Notes: a model not told the origin generated them from the letters alone. Positions 18,688 through 28,175 are shown, counted from the stretch's first letter. The stretch is DNA of 64,000 nt from Hyphomicrobiales bacterium (GCA_900472485.1 UCII01000010.1:186001-250000), one strand, 5' to 3'. Made by a program: numbers and translations.

Positions 18688-19554
18688 TCAACCTTTGACC
18701 GCACCGAATGTCAGACCCGACACCAAATGCTTTTGAATGATGAAAGTGAGAGCGAGCGCCGGAATGATCATCACGACCGCCAGCGCGCACATGCCGCGCC
18801 AGTCGATGGTGAACTCGGCCGTATAGTCGAGCAGGCCCACAGGCAGCGTCTTGGAATCGACGGAGCGCGTCAGCTGCGAGGCCAGAGCATATTCATTCCA
18901 GCAGGTAAGGAAGGCAAAGATGCCGGCGGACGCGATGCCGGGGCCGGCAAGCGGAAATTCCACCTGCCAGAAGGCCTGCCAGCGCGTGCAGCCATCGATC
19001 TGCGCGGCTTCGGCGAGATCCTTCGGCACCTGCCGGAAGAAGCCGTCGATCAGCCAGATGGTGAAGGGCACGTTGAGCGCGACATAGGTAAGGATCAGGC
19101 CGAAATGCGTGTCGATGATCCCGAGCCGCGCATAGACCATGAAAAGCGGCAGCGAGAGCGCCACGCCGGGTACGGAACGCGTCAGCATCAGCCCAAGGAA
19201 CACAGCCGATTTACCCGCGAAACGGAAGCGGGCGAAGGCATAGCCGCCGGACATGCCGATGACGAGCGCAATCGCCGTCGAGGTGATGGAGATAATGAGC
19301 GAATTGCGGAAATAATCCCAAACGGGAATGCCGCCCTGCCCGACGCCGCTGAACATGGCGCGATAGGCCTCCAGCGACAGCTCTTGCGGTATCCAGACCG
19401 CCGGCTTTGCCATGATTTCCACGGTCGGTCGCAGCGAGCTGATGACGATCCAGAAACCGGGAAGACAGATAACGAGCATCGCGAGGAAGAGGCCGATCAG
19501 ATAGGCGACCTTCCAGAGGCGGCGCTGCAAGCGTTGTTGAGCGTTGCGATCCAT
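18688..19554 (-). CDS. Sugar ABC transporter permease (MalG-like)
   Basis: A 288-residue inner-membrane permease with six hydrophobic helices and the EAA loop (KDLAEAAQIDGCTRWQAFWQ), ending with the common permease tail [15 protein letters not shown] at 19563 would overlap the preceding stop; ATG 19554 with ggagcggag upstream is preferred. It is the second permease of the CUT1 sugar transporter. Confidence 0.92.
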   Translation of the reverse strand: MDRNAQQRLQRRLWKVAYLIGLFLAMLVICLPGFWIVISSLRPTVEIMAKPAVWIPQELSLEAYRAMFSGVGQGGIPVWDYFRNSLIISITSTAIALVIGMSGGYAFARFRFAGKSAVFLGLMLTRSVPGVALSLPLFMVYARLGIIDTHFGLILTYVALNVPFTIWLIDGFFRQVPKDLAEAAQIDGCTRWQAFWQVEFPLAGPGIASAGIFAFLTCWNEYALASQLTRSVDSKTLPVGLLDYTAEFTIDWRGMCALAVVMIIPALALTFIIQKHLVSGLTFGAVKG

Positions 19555-19556
19555 GA

Positions 19557-20450
19557 TTACCACTCCGCTCCGATCTGGGTGCGGGCAAGCGCCAGCTTAC
19601 GGAAGAAATAGACGGTGAAGACGATCGAAAGGATGATCGAGACATAGGCCATGGCGTTGGCGAGCCCCATCTGCGCGTCGGCATAGGCAGTGCGCCCGAC
19701 CAGCGTCCAGATCAACTCCGTGCGCCGCGCCGGCCCGCCATCGGTCATGATCTTGACGATGTCATAGGCGCGGGCAACGTCGAGCGAGCGGATCGTCATG
19801 GCGATGAAGGCAAAGGGCATCAGGAACGGCCAGGTGACATAGCGGAATGTCTGCCAGCTGGTGCAGCCATCGACCTTCGCGGCCTCGACTGGCTCTTGCG
19901 GCATGGCGAGCAGCCCGGCAAGGATCAGGATCGCGAAGACCGATGTCGACGACCAGACTTCGGCAATGACGATGGAAAGCAGTGCCAGATTGCCGTCGAT
20001 CAGCCAAGGAATGGCTGTTTCCGTGATCCCTAGCGACTGCAGCGCATTGTTGATGATGCCGACATTGTCGTTGAACATGAATTTGAACTGGAAACCTACG
20101 AGGACCGGCGAGAACATCATCGGAAACATCATCAGCGTGCGCAGCACCCGCTTGCCGTGGGTCGCCTTGTTGACCAGCAAAGCCAATCCGAGACCGAGCA
20201 GCATTTCCAGATTGAGCGCGATCGTCAAAAGTACCACGGTGCGCACGAAAGCCGCGAGAAACACTGGATCGGTGAGGATACGGATGTAATTGCGCAGGCC
20301 GATGAAGGTGAAGAGCGTCGCCGGCCTTGTTAGGCGAAATGGCGTGAAGCTGGAATAGAAGGACAGAAGCAGCGGAAAGAGAACCACCGCCACGAGGACG
20401 ATGATCGCCGGCAGAAGAAGCAGGACCGGTGGAGATATTCTTTTGAGCAT
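19557..20450 (-). CDS. Sugar ABC transporter permease (MalF-like)
   Basis: A 297-residue inner-membrane permease with six predicted helices and the EAA loop (PVEAAKVDGCTSWQTFRYV). ATG 20450 gives MLKRISPPVLLLLPAII; the longer frame lies in the intergenic region. It is separated from the binding-protein gene by 187 bp containing a strong hairpin, a usual device to keep binding-protein expression above that of the permeases. Confidence 0.92.
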   Translation of the reverse strand: MLKRISPPVLLLLPAIIVLVAVVLFPLLLSFYSSFTPFRLTRPATLFTFIGLRNYIRILTDPVFLAAFVRTVVLLTIALNLEMLLGLGLALLVNKATHGKRVLRTLMMFPMMFSPVLVGFQFKFMFNDNVGIINNALQSLGITETAIPWLIDGNLALLSIVIAEVWSSTSVFAILILAGLLAMPQEPVEAAKVDGCTSWQTFRYVTWPFLMPFAFIAMTIRSLDVARAYDIVKIMTDGGPARRTELIWTLVGRTAYADAQMGLANAMAYVSIILSIVFTVYFFRKLALARTQIGAEW

Positions 20451-20596
20451 GGTTTGCACCTGTCGGCATTCCTCGGCAGCGTGGCCCGGACTGCGTGGAA
20501 TGAATTGTCTGGGACCGAGAAGCCGGCACGAAACCGGCAGCGCAGATGACGCCTCGCGGTGCCGATCAAAAGCGATTCTCGAAGTCAGTTTGCGGA

Positions 20597-20625
20597 AACC
20601 CCGCACGCTGCGAGCGCGCGGGGTT
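20597..20625 (-). terminator. Intercistronic hairpin after the sugar-binding-protein gene
   Basis: A perfect 8-bp stem (aaccccgc / gcggggtt) with a 13-nt loop lies 13 bp after the binding-protein stop on the minus strand. There is no long U tract, so partial termination or 3'-end protection of the binding-protein mRNA is more likely than full termination. Confidence 0.55.
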
Positions 20626-20637
20626 CGATTGCACCAC

Positions 20638-21954
20638 TCAGAGCGCGCCAGCGTCCTTCAGGACATCGGTTGCCTTCTGTGCGGCGGCGTCGAGCGCCTC
20701 CTTCGAGCTCTTGTCGCCGAGGATCGCGGCCTGAAGCTCAGGATAGACGACGTTGGAAATCTCGATCCATTGCGGCGTGCGCGGAACCGGGAAGGCATAT
20801 TTCATGGCTTCCTGGAAGGTGCTCAGCACTTCCTTCTTGTAAGGATCGGAAGCAGCCTGCTGGATATCCCACTCCCATACGGCCTTACGGGTCGGCAGCG
20901 TGCCGTTGGCGGCTTCGAGCTTCTGCGAGTCGTCGTTGGTCAGGAACCAGACGAGCGAAGCGGCGGCATCCTTATGGGCGCAGGATTCAGTCACCGAAAA
21001 GCCGTGATGCCCGGACCAGCCGGTGTGCTTGCCGGAGGAGCCGACGGGCTGCACGACGACGCCGACATTGCCGGCGATCTTCGAAGATTTCGGATCGTTG
21101 AAATAGGTCGCCCAGCCCGGCCAGTCGAGATCGAGCGCGATCGAGCCGGAAGCAAAACCAGCGCCGAGATCGTCCCACAGGTAGTTGGTCGTGCCAGCCG
21201 GAACGGCCTTGGCCTTGTACATGTTGACGAACCAGTCGAGCGCGCGCACGCCGGCTTCGGAATTGAAGGCAGGCTTCCCGTCCTTGCCGAGATATTCGCC
21301 GCCTTCGGCGACCAGCATTTCATAGAAGCGGCCGTTGATGGCCTCTTCCTTGCCGGGGAATTGCGTGCCGAAGAAGTTCGGCGGGTTGGAGAAGAAGATC
21401 GCCTGATCGGAAACTTCCTTCCAGGTCTTCGGCGGCGCGAGATCATAGCCGTACTTCGCCTTGAACGTCGTCTTCTTGGCCTCGTCCTTATAGAGGCTCT
21501 TCTGGTAGTAGAGTGCCGAGACGTCGAACTGGGCACGGGGCAGCATGATCAGACGGCCGTCGATGGTCGAGGCCTGAATTGTGGAATCGACAAACTGGCC
21601 GATTTCCTCCTTTGGCAACAGCTTGCCGAGGTCGGTGTAAAGGTCGGGATACTGCGGAGCGAAGGACGAATGGTTCGAGCCGACGCACCAGGAGATGCTG
21701 CCCGAGGCCATGTCCGACTTGATTTCCTTATCGAGCTCGAAGTGGTTCTTCTTCGATAGAATGTTGACCTTGGCGCCGGTTTCCTTCTCCCACTCGGCAA
21801 TGCGCGCGTAGAGCGGCTCATATTGCTGACCGCCGATGAGCTTGGCGTCGATCGTCACACCCGGAAATTTACCCGGCAGATCGGCAGCGAAGACCGCTGT
21901 GCCGGCAAGCAATGCCATCGTGCCGGCAGCTAAACCGGCCCTCCAATTCCTCAT
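20638..21954 (-). CDS. Periplasmic sugar-binding protein of a CUT1 ABC transporter
   Basis: A 438-residue family 1 solute-binding protein with a Sec signal peptide (residues 1-23, cleavage after AVFA). The mature sequence has PLYARIAEWEKETGAKVNIL near the N-terminus and a Trp-rich binding region (GWSGHHGFSV). It is the first gene of the minus-strand operon and is divergent from the IclR regulator, which probably controls it. The ligand is probably a deoxy-sugar or acid sugar, judged only from neighbouring enzymes. Confidence 0.92.
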   Translation of the reverse strand: MRNWRAGLAAGTMALLAGTAVFAADLPGKFPGVTIDAKLIGGQQYEPLYARIAEWEKETGAKVNILSKKNHFELDKEIKSDMASGSISWCVGSNHSSFAPQYPDLYTDLGKLLPKEEIGQFVDSTIQASTIDGRLIMLPRAQFDVSALYYQKSLYKDEAKKTTFKAKYGYDLAPPKTWKEVSDQAIFFSNPPNFFGTQFPGKEEAINGRFYEMLVAEGGEYLGKDGKPAFNSEAGVRALDWFVNMYKAKAVPAGTTNYLWDDLGAGFASGSIALDLDWPGWATYFNDPKSSKIAGNVGVVVQPVGSSGKHTGWSGHHGFSVTESCAHKDAAASLVWFLTNDDSQKLEAANGTLPTRKAVWEWDIQQAASDPYKKEVLSTFQEAMKYAFPVPRTPQWIEISNVVYPELQAAILGDKSSKEALDAAAQKATDVLKDAGAL

Positions 21955-22084
21955 CGAACTTCCTCCCTTAAGCTCGGACCCCTTGTCCGATCGTCCTCGC
22001 GACCCAAATATGGATCAATGATTTATAAGTAAACATCTTATTCATTGGCCGTCAAGCCGCGATCGTGCGCTTGTAAAATGCCTT

Positions 22085-22100
22085 CATTCATATATGAATG
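22085..22100. promoter_or_regulatory. Perfect 16-bp palindrome, candidate IclR operator
   Basis: The sequence cattcatatatgaatg is its own reverse complement and lies in the 179-bp gap between the divergent sugar-binding-protein and IclR genes, 34 bp upstream of the IclR start. A related half site (ttattcattgg) lies about 45 bp to its left. Position and symmetry fit an operator for the dimeric IclR protein encoded next to it. Confidence 0.55.
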
Positions 22101-22133
22101 ATAGTTCACGTTTCTTCGCATGGGGACTTGTTG

Positions 22134-22925
22134 ATGAGCATAGAAGACGACAGTGATCGCTACCGCGCACCGGCGCTGGACAAGGGGCTCGACATTTTGG
22201 AGCTGCTGGCGACGATCGATGGTGGCCTGACGCAGGCCGAAATCGCCAAGGCGCTCAACAAGAGCCCCAACGAATTCTACCGCATGCTCGATCGTCTCGT
22301 ACGGCGCGGCTATGTGCAGCGGCAGGATGGCGATCGTTTCTATCTGACGCTGAAGCTCTTCGGCCTCGCGCATTATCATGCGCCGGTGCGTCGCCTCGTC
22401 TCTTTCGCCACGCCGCTGATGCGCGAATTCTCCAACCGTGCCGAACAGGCTTGTCATTTGGCGATTTATGATCGCGGCTCAGTCGCCGTCATCGCACAGC
22501 AGGATTCGCCGACCTATTGGGGCATCTCCATCCGCGTCGGCGCGCAGATCAATCTCTATAATACCGGCTCAGGCCATATTCTTCTGGCATTCCGGGATGC
22601 AAAGCAGCGCCAGATGATGATCAACGAGCAGAGACGCCAGGAACAGGATCCGGAGGAGCCGCCTGCCGATCTCGAGGAAAAGCTCGCAGCAATTCGTGAA
22701 AAGGGCTTCGAAACCATGAGCAGCCTGCAGACGAGCGGCGTACACAACATTTCCGCGCCCGTGCTGGCGATGGATGGCAACGCACTTGCCGCCCTCACCT
22801 GCCCCTATATCGAGCCAGTGAACCCGAAGGCACCCACGCGCGAGCAGGTGGTCGAATATGTGCGGGAAGCGGCAAAGCAAATCTCCGAAACCGTGGCCGG
22901 CACAGTGGATAAGGCCGAGCTATAA
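22134..22925 (+). CDS. IclR-family transcriptional regulator
   Basis: A 263-residue IclR-type regulator. The N-terminal winged HTH (residues 12-75; KGLDILELLATIDGGLTQAE) precedes the GAF-like effector domain (GSVAVIAQQDSP; GSGHILLAF; NISAPVLAMDGNALAAL). ATG 22134 is preferred to the in-frame codon at 22098, which lies in the palindromic promoter region. It is the likely regulator of both arms of the sugar/CoA locus, since it sits at their divergence point. Confidence 0.92.
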   Translation: MSIEDDSDRYRAPALDKGLDILELLATIDGGLTQAEIAKALNKSPNEFYRMLDRLVRRGYVQRQDGDRFYLTLKLFGLAHYHAPVRRLVSFATPLMREFSNRAEQACHLAIYDRGSVAVIAQQDSPTYWGISIRVGAQINLYNTGSGHILLAFRDAKQRQMMINEQRRQEQDPEEPPADLEEKLAAIREKGFETMSSLQTSGVHNISAPVLAMDGNALAALTCPYIEPVNPKAPTREQVVEYVREAAKQISETVAGTVDKAEL

Positions 22926-22990
22926 TTTCTATTTGAATAAACTATTCTTCTGTGAGTATATGTTGAGCAAGCAGGTATGGGAGGAACGCC

Positions 22991-23827
22991 ATGCTTTTCG
23001 ACAGCCATCTGCATATCGTCGACCGGAAACGTCTCGCCTATCCCTGGCTGGCTGGCGCCGGCGCACTCAATCGCGACAGCCTATACGAAGACTATGCACG
23101 CGAGGCCAAGCGGCTGGGGATCACCGATACGCTTCACATGGAGGTCGACGTCGCCGAGGATGATATCGAACGGGAAACCGATTACGTCAAAGGCCTGAGC
23201 CGTGAGCCCGGCAGCCTTCTCAGAGGTGCCATCGCCGCCTGCCGTCCAGAGAGCACGAACTTCCCCGCCTATCTCGAACGCGTGCTCGCCGATCCCTTCG
23301 TCAAAGGTTTCCGCCGTGTGCTGCATGTCGTGCCCGATGATGTCTCCGAAGGCGCCCTCTTCCGCGAGAACCTGAAGCGGCTCGGCAATACCAGGCTCAC
23401 CTTCGATCTTTGCGTCCTGCCGCATCAGATGTCCAAGGCGATCGCGCTGATCGACCTCAATCCCAACGTCCGGTTCATTCTCGACCATTGCGGCGTGCCG
23501 GCGGTGAAAGACGGGCTCAGCGAAAGCTGGGCGTCTGGTATCAAGGAAGTTGCCAAACGCTCGAACGTCATCGTTAAGATTTCCGGCGTCGTCGCCTATG
23601 CCGATCCGGACAACTGGACGCCGGAAACGCTGCGGCCCTTCGTCGAACATTGCATCGCAAGCTTCGGCTGGGACCGCGTTATATGGGGTAGCGATTGGCC
23701 GGTCTGCACGCTCGGCGGCAATCTCTCCACCTGGGTCGCTGCCACTCACGCACTAATGCAAGGCGTAAGCATCGACGAACGCAGCCGGCTCTATCACCTC
23801 AATGCCAAGCGCCTCTGGTCTCTCTGA
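22991..23827 (+). CDS. Amidohydrolase-2 family lactonase, L-fuconolactonase-like
   Basis: A 278-residue TIM-barrel metal hydrolase. It starts [11 protein letters not shown], carrying the HxH metal pair, continues with [11 protein letters not shown] and VKISGV, and ends with the active-site Asp in [10 protein letters not shown]. This is the pattern of L-fuconolactonase and 2-pyrone-4,6-dicarboxylate lactonase relatives. A gggagga Shine-Dalgarno precedes the ATG. It is the first enzyme of the plus arm, 65 bp after the IclR gene. Hydrolysis of a sugar lactone is the likely role. Confidence 0.85.
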   Translation: MLFDSHLHIVDRKRLAYPWLAGAGALNRDSLYEDYAREAKRLGITDTLHMEVDVAEDDIERETDYVKGLSREPGSLLRGAIAACRPESTNFPAYLERVLADPFVKGFRRVLHVVPDDVSEGALFRENLKRLGNTRLTFDLCVLPHQMSKAIALIDLNPNVRFILDHCGVPAVKDGLSESWASGIKEVAKRSNVIVKISGVVAYADPDNWTPETLRPFVEHCIASFGWDRVIWGSDWPVCTLGGNLSTWVAATHALMQGVSIDERSRLYHLNAKRLWSL

Positions 23828-23856
23828 GATCGGAGGTTTCCATCGAAAGACATGCC

Positions 23857-24402
23857 ATGACCGCCACCGTCGGCATATCCAGCACCCATCCAAAAACCAT
23901 GCCGGCCGATCACGCCGAAATCCCCGTCTGGAATGCGGAGAACTGGTTCTACGAAGATTTCGAGATCGGCCACAAGATCCGTTCTCTGCGCCGCACGATC
24001 TCCGAAGGCGAGTCCCAGCAGTTCAACGCGCTCGTGCTCGACATGCATCCTTATGTCAGCGATCAGATTTTTGCGGAAACCGAGGGCCTGTTCGGCAAGC
24101 GGCTGGTTGCCGGCGCCTTCGTCTTTTCCGCCGGCCTCGGGCTTGTCGCGACCAATTGCGTGAACGCCTTTTCCTATGGTTACGACAAGCTGCGCTTCAT
24201 CAAGCCCACCTTCATCGGTGAGACGATCTACACCATCCGCACCAATCTCGATAAGCAGCCGAAATATGGCGAACTCGGCTTAATCCGCTCTTCTTACAAA
24301 GTCTTCAAGGGCGAAGGCGAATTGGTGCTCTATTGCGAGCATATCCAGACCGTGCGCTACAGGAACGGCCGGCCCGCGGACGCGCCGCCGCTGAAAGTCT
24401 GA
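23857..24402 (+). CDS. MaoC-like hot-dog dehydratase (second copy)
   Basis: A 181-residue MaoC protein with an N-terminal extension of about 30 residues, then [20 protein letters not shown] and [19 protein letters not shown], closely matching the layout of the copy at 14.4-14.9 kb. Unlike that copy, the segment after the first strand reads [18 protein letters not shown], so the catalytic Asp-His spacing differs and its activity may differ too. Together the two copies may form a heteromeric hydratase or act on successive CoA intermediates. The CoA-transferase gene follows after 1 bp. Confidence 0.82.
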   Translation: MTATVGISSTHPKTMPADHAEIPVWNAENWFYEDFEIGHKIRSLRRTISEGESQQFNALVLDMHPYVSDQIFAETEGLFGKRLVAGAFVFSAGLGLVATNCVNAFSYGYDKLRFIKPTFIGETIYTIRTNLDKQPKYGELGLIRSSYKVFKGEGELVLYCEHIQTVRYRNGRPADAPPLKV

Positions 24403-24403
24403 C

Positions 24404-25561
24404 ATGACCAAGGATAACGAAGACGGCCTGCTCTCCGGCATCATCGTGCTGGATATGAGTCAGTTCCTTGCCGGCCCGATGGCGGCGCTAAGGCTCGGCG
24501 ATCTCGGCGCGAGGATCATCAAGATCGAGCGGCCCGATGGCGGCGATCTCTGCCGCCGGCTTTATCTCAGCGACACCGAGATCGGCGGTGACTCCACGCT
24601 TTTTCACGCCATCAATCGCGGCAAGGAGAGCTTTGCCCTCAACATGAAGGATGCAAGCGATCTTCAGGAACTGCGCACGCTGATCGCCAAGGCCGACGTC
24701 GTCATCCAGAATTTTCGCCCCGGCGTCATCGAACGGCTTGGTCTCGATTACGCTGCCGTTGCCGCGATCAATCCCCGTATCGTCTATGGCAGCATCACCG
24801 GATACGGCCCCGACAATGAATGGCGCCACTTGCCCGGACAGGATCTGCTGGCGCAGGCCCGCTCCGGCGCCATGTGGCTGAACGGCGAGGCCGATGACGG
24901 GCCTGTGCCCTTCGGGCTCGCCGTCGCCGACATGCTGGCCGGTAATCTCCTGGTTCAGGCCATCCTTGCCGGACTGGTGCGCCGGGGCGTCACCGGCCAT
25001 GGCGTGCATGTGGAAACGAGCCTGCTGGAAGCGATGGTCGACTTCCAGTTCGAGGTCCTGACCACGCACCTGAACGACGGCGGCCGCCTGCCGAAGAAAT
25101 CCGCCGTGCGCAATGCCCACGCCTATCTCGCCGCGCCCTACGGCGTCTATCGTTGCGCCGATGGCTGGCTGGCGATCGCGATGATGCCATTGGCGAAACT
25201 CGCGCCGCTGCTCGATTTGCCCGCTCTTTCCGACTACACGCCGGATAATGCCTTCCAGCGCCGTGACGAGATCAAGAGCATGATCGCCAGCCGCCTACAG
25301 GAAAAGACCGTTCGCGCATGGCTCGATCTCCTGGAACCTGCAGATATCTGGGCGGCGGAAGTGCTGGATTGGCCAAAGCTCTTGCAAAGTGCCGCCTTCC
25401 GTAAGCTCGACATGCTGCAGATAGTGACCCGCGATGACGGCACCTCCGTGCGCACGACGGCAAGCCCGATCCGGGTGAATGGTGTTCGAGCCAAGAACGA
25501 TATGGCGGCGCCGACGATCGGTGGGCAGTCGGAGAAGGTCAGGGCGGAGTTTCTTCGGTAA
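24404..25561 (+). CDS. CaiB/BaiF family (class III) CoA-transferase
   Basis: A 385-residue class III CoA-transferase. It starts with GIIVLDMSQFLAGPMAALRLGDLGA and continues with KIERPDGGD, RGKESFALNMK and NFRPGVIERLGLDY. The catalytic Asp lies in the region VAINPRIVYGSITGYGPDNEW to GLAVADMLAG. The enzyme would move CoA between carboxylic acids. Coupled to the MaoC genes, it implies activation of a carboxylate made by the locus to a CoA thioester. It ends the plus arm. Confidence 0.9.
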   Translation: MTKDNEDGLLSGIIVLDMSQFLAGPMAALRLGDLGARIIKIERPDGGDLCRRLYLSDTEIGGDSTLFHAINRGKESFALNMKDASDLQELRTLIAKADVVIQNFRPGVIERLGLDYAAVAAINPRIVYGSITGYGPDNEWRHLPGQDLLAQARSGAMWLNGEADDGPVPFGLAVADMLAGNLLVQAILAGLVRRGVTGHGVHVETSLLEAMVDFQFEVLTTHLNDGGRLPKKSAVRNAHAYLAAPYGVYRCADGWLAIAMMPLAKLAPLLDLPALSDYTPDNAFQRRDEIKSMIASRLQEKTVRAWLDLLEPADIWAAEVLDWPKLLQSAAFRKLDMLQIVTRDDGTSVRTTASPIRVNGVRAKNDMAAPTIGGQSEKVRAEFLR

Positions 25562-25613
25562 CTCATCGCACATTTTGTGTGCGCTGCCCTGACATATCTT
25601 CCAAAACGAAAAA

Positions 25614-25637
25614 GGGCGCCGCATCCCTGCGACACCC
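25614..25637 (-). terminator. Rho-independent terminator of tal
   Basis: Read on the minus strand after the transaldolase stop (25678), a 10-bp stem with two G-U pairs (gggtgtcgca / tgcggcgccc, loop ggga) is followed by TTTTT (plus 25609-25613). It is a convincing intrinsic terminator. A second small hairpin at 25567-25583 (cgcaca / tgtgcg) follows the convergent CoA-transferase gene. Confidence 0.8.
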
Positions 25638-25677
25638 CTCTCAAATCATAGCTCCCCAAAGAGAGCCAATCTCACCT

Positions 25678-26643
25678 TCAAGCAGCCGCGAGCTGCAGTT
25701 CCTTGCTGACCATGGCGCGCAACGTGCCGAGGTCCTTCGCGAAAGCGCGGATGCCTTCGGAGAGCTTCTCGGTTGCCATTGCGTCTTCGTTCATCATCCA
25801 GCGGAAGGTCTTTTCGTCGACCGCGATCTTCTCGACCGAGCCCTTGGGCTCCGGCGAAAGTTTACGCTCCAGCTTGCCTTCGTCCTTGGAAAGTTCGTCG
25901 AGCAGGTTCGGGCTGATCGTCAGGCGGTCACAGCCGGCCAGCGCTTCGATTTCGCCGGTGTTGCGGAAGGAGGCGCCCATGACGATCGTCTTGATGTCGT
26001 TGGCCTTGTAGTAATGGTAGATGTCGCGCACCGAGATGACGCCCGGATCTTCCTCGGCAGTGTAGTCCTTGCCGGTCGACTTCTTGTACCAGTCGAGGAT
26101 GCGGCCGACGAAGGGCGAGATCAGGAAGGCCTTGGCATCGGCGCAGGCGATCGCCTGGGCCTTGCTGAAGAGCAGCGTCAGGTTGCAGTCGATGCCTTCC
26201 TTCTGCAGCACTTCAGCGGCGCGGATGCCTTCCCAAGTGGAGGCGAGCTTGATCAGGATACGGTCACGCTCGATGCCGCGCTCCTTGTAGGCCGCGATGA
26301 TGGCGCGGGCCTTGGCCAGCGAAGCTTCAGTGTTGAAGGAGAGGTCGGCATCGACTTCGGTCGAGACACGGCCTGGAACGAGACCGGAGAGCGCTGCGCC
26401 GACAGAGATCGCCAGGCGGTCGGCAACGGCGGCAACGACGGCTTCGGACGCACCGCCCTGCTTCTTGCCCCAGGCAACGGCTTCCTTGATCGCATCGGCG
26501 AACATCGGCGTGCCGAGCGCCTTCAAGACGATGGTCGGGTTGGTGGTGCAATCCACCGGCTTCAGGCGAGCGACTGCCTCGATATCACCGGTATCGGCCA
26601 CGACCGTCGTCATGGCGCGGAGTTGATCAAGCTTGGAAGTCAT
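25678..26643 (-). CDS. tal: Transaldolase
   Basis: A 321-residue class I transaldolase of the TalA/TalB type, transferring a dihydroxyacetone unit between sugar phosphates in the non-oxidative pentose phosphate pathway. The Schiff-base Lys lies in [13 protein letters not shown], and the N-terminal [14 protein letters not shown] plus DCTTNP are diagnostic. Length is standard. It is a single-gene transcript with its own terminator. Confidence 0.95.
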   Translation of the reverse strand: MTSKLDQLRAMTTVVADTGDIEAVARLKPVDCTTNPTIVLKALGTPMFADAIKEAVAWGKKQGGASEAVVAAVADRLAISVGAALSGLVPGRVSTEVDADLSFNTEASLAKARAIIAAYKERGIERDRILIKLASTWEGIRAAEVLQKEGIDCNLTLLFSKAQAIACADAKAFLISPFVGRILDWYKKSTGKDYTAEEDPGVISVRDIYHYYKANDIKTIVMGASFRNTGEIEALAGCDRLTISPNLLDELSKDEGKLERKLSPEPKGSVEKIAVDEKTFRWMMNEDAMATEKLSEGIRAFAKDLGTLRAMVSKELQLAAA

Positions 26644-27101
26644 AACAGGTATCCTTGTTGAATGAGGCCCATTTGGATGGGAGATGTCAGGCGGCGGATC
26701 CGGTCTTTCGCCGGACGGGACCGAAGGCGTCAGGGGAGTGCAGCCTTCCTTCTCCTATGTTTCGGTAACGGGATAAAAACAGCGAAAGTTCCATTTCCGG
26801 TGAACGGCCGAGCGATGAGGAGACAACCTTCCAAAAACAAGCTTTCCGCCGGTATCGGGCGCCCTATATGGCTCCCTGTCCGGCCTGGCACCTGCTCTCA
26901 GCAGCACTCGCACATTGTCCTCCTCGACTGGACAAGACCGAATTCCTCAGCGCTGACTATCAGCAATCTCGCACGGAAAAGTCAAGGACATTTGTGCAAT
27001 TCGATTGACATAAGTTTCATGTCATAGAATATCGGCAGCGGAAGAGCTGATCTCGCCTGCTCCAGTCATCTGCCAAAATCCTTTCGCATCTCAGGCGGAT
27101 C
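26644..27101. other. 458-bp divergent intergenic region
   Basis: It separates the divergent tal and SorC-type regulator genes. It holds no convincing gene: the one long open frame inside it (26662-27027) has no ribosome-binding site or rhizobial codon pattern. The right part is AT-richer and holds a TTGACA at 27005-27010 with a weak -10 (gaatat, 27027-27032), a possible promoter for the regulator. No clear RNA structure was recognised. Confidence 0.5.
27005..27032 (+). promoter_or_regulatory. Possible promoter of the SorC-type regulator
   Basis: A consensus -35 box TTGACA is followed after 16 bp by gaatat, a poor -10 box. It lies 70-97 bp upstream of the regulator start. No other consensus-like pair is apparent nearby. 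Confidence 0.3.
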
Positions 27102-28133
27102 ATGACGTTAAACGACGCATGCGACAATCTCGCCGGAGGACCTGTGGCCAAACTGAGACGCGGAACGCATACCGCCTATTCGGAGACCTCCTCCCTGAGG
27201 CTTCGCGCCGCCTGGCTCTATTACAATCAGGGCCTGACGCAGAAAGATGTTGCCGAACAGCTCGGCATCAGCCGCACCACGGTCATCCGCCTGCTGGACG
27301 AGGCCATGCGCCGCGCCGAAGTGCAGATCTGGATCACCGAAGGCATCGATGATTGCGTTGAGCTGGCGATCAAGCTCGAACGCACCTATGGGCTCGACGA
27401 AGCGATCGTCGTTCCCGAGCCGGCCGGCGGCGATGTCAACGCCCAGGCAAAGAGCGTCGGCCTGGCGCTTGGCCAGTTCCTAACCGAAGCCATCCCCGAC
27501 AATTATACGATCGGCGTCGGCTGGGGCCGGACGATGACGGCTTCGCTCGCGAGCTTCCGTCCGACTCGCCGCGACAATTGCAAGGTGGTCTCCCTGCTCG
27601 GCGGCATCGTCGCCGTCCATCAGACAAACCCGATCGATTATACCTGGCGTCTGGCAAGCCAGCTCGGCGCGGAGTGCTACATGTTCCTGGCACCGCTGCT
27701 CGTCGACTCCGTCGAGACCAAGCGCAATCTCATCGAGAAATGCGGCCTCGAGGCCATCTATCGGCTGGCGGAAAACCTCGATCTCGCCATCGTCAGCTGC
27801 GGCGATATCGGCCCACAATCGACATCACTGTCGGAAGGCTTCATCTCGAAGCGGGAACTGGAGGAGCTGATCGACATGGGCTGCGTCTGCGACACCATGT
27901 TCAACTTCCTCGATGCCGACGGAAATTCTGTCGATCACCCGATCAACAAGCGCGTCATGTCAGTCGATCTCGATACGCTGAAAAAGGCAAAGCACATCGT
28001 GATCTCCTCCGGCGGCGCCCACCGCGCGCAGGCGATCAGCGCCACCATCAAGCGCATCGGCTGCAATACGCTGATTACGGATGAAAGTGCCGCCAAGGCG
28101 CTACTGCAGATGGCTATGGCTAAGGCAGCTTGA
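27102..28133 (+). CDS. SorC/DeoR-type sugar-binding transcriptional regulator
   Basis: A 343-residue SorC-family regulator. The HTH (LTQKDVAEQLGISRTTVIRLL, about residues 45-66) precedes the sugar-phosphate-binding SorC domain (TIGVGWGRTMTA; VVSLLGGI; AIVSCGDIGPQST). ATG 27102 gives 343 aa; GTG 27144, with a perfect GGAGG four bases upstream, is an equally good start and gives 329 aa. The adjacent tal gene suggests a link to pentose or sedoheptulose phosphate metabolism, but there is no operon to prove it. Confidence 0.87.
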   Translation: MTLNDACDNLAGGPVAKLRRGTHTAYSETSSLRLRAAWLYYNQGLTQKDVAEQLGISRTTVIRLLDEAMRRAEVQIWITEGIDDCVELAIKLERTYGLDEAIVVPEPAGGDVNAQAKSVGLALGQFLTEAIPDNYTIGVGWGRTMTASLASFRPTRRDNCKVVSLLGGIVAVHQTNPIDYTWRLASQLGAECYMFLAPLLVDSVETKRNLIEKCGLEAIYRLAENLDLAIVSCGDIGPQSTSLSEGFISKRELEELIDMGCVCDTMFNFLDADGNSVDHPINKRVMSVDLDTLKKAKHIVISSGGAHRAQAISATIKRIGCNTLITDESAAKALLQMAMAKAA

Positions 28134-28175
28134 GAGCGCTTCGGCCGGCAGCTCCGAGCGCGTCGAAAGTGCGAA

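Noticed and set aside
26662..27027. 121-codon open frame upstream of the SorC regulator
   Set aside because: No ribosome-binding site, no recognisable domain and irregular composition; it lies in a region that should hold two divergent promoters.
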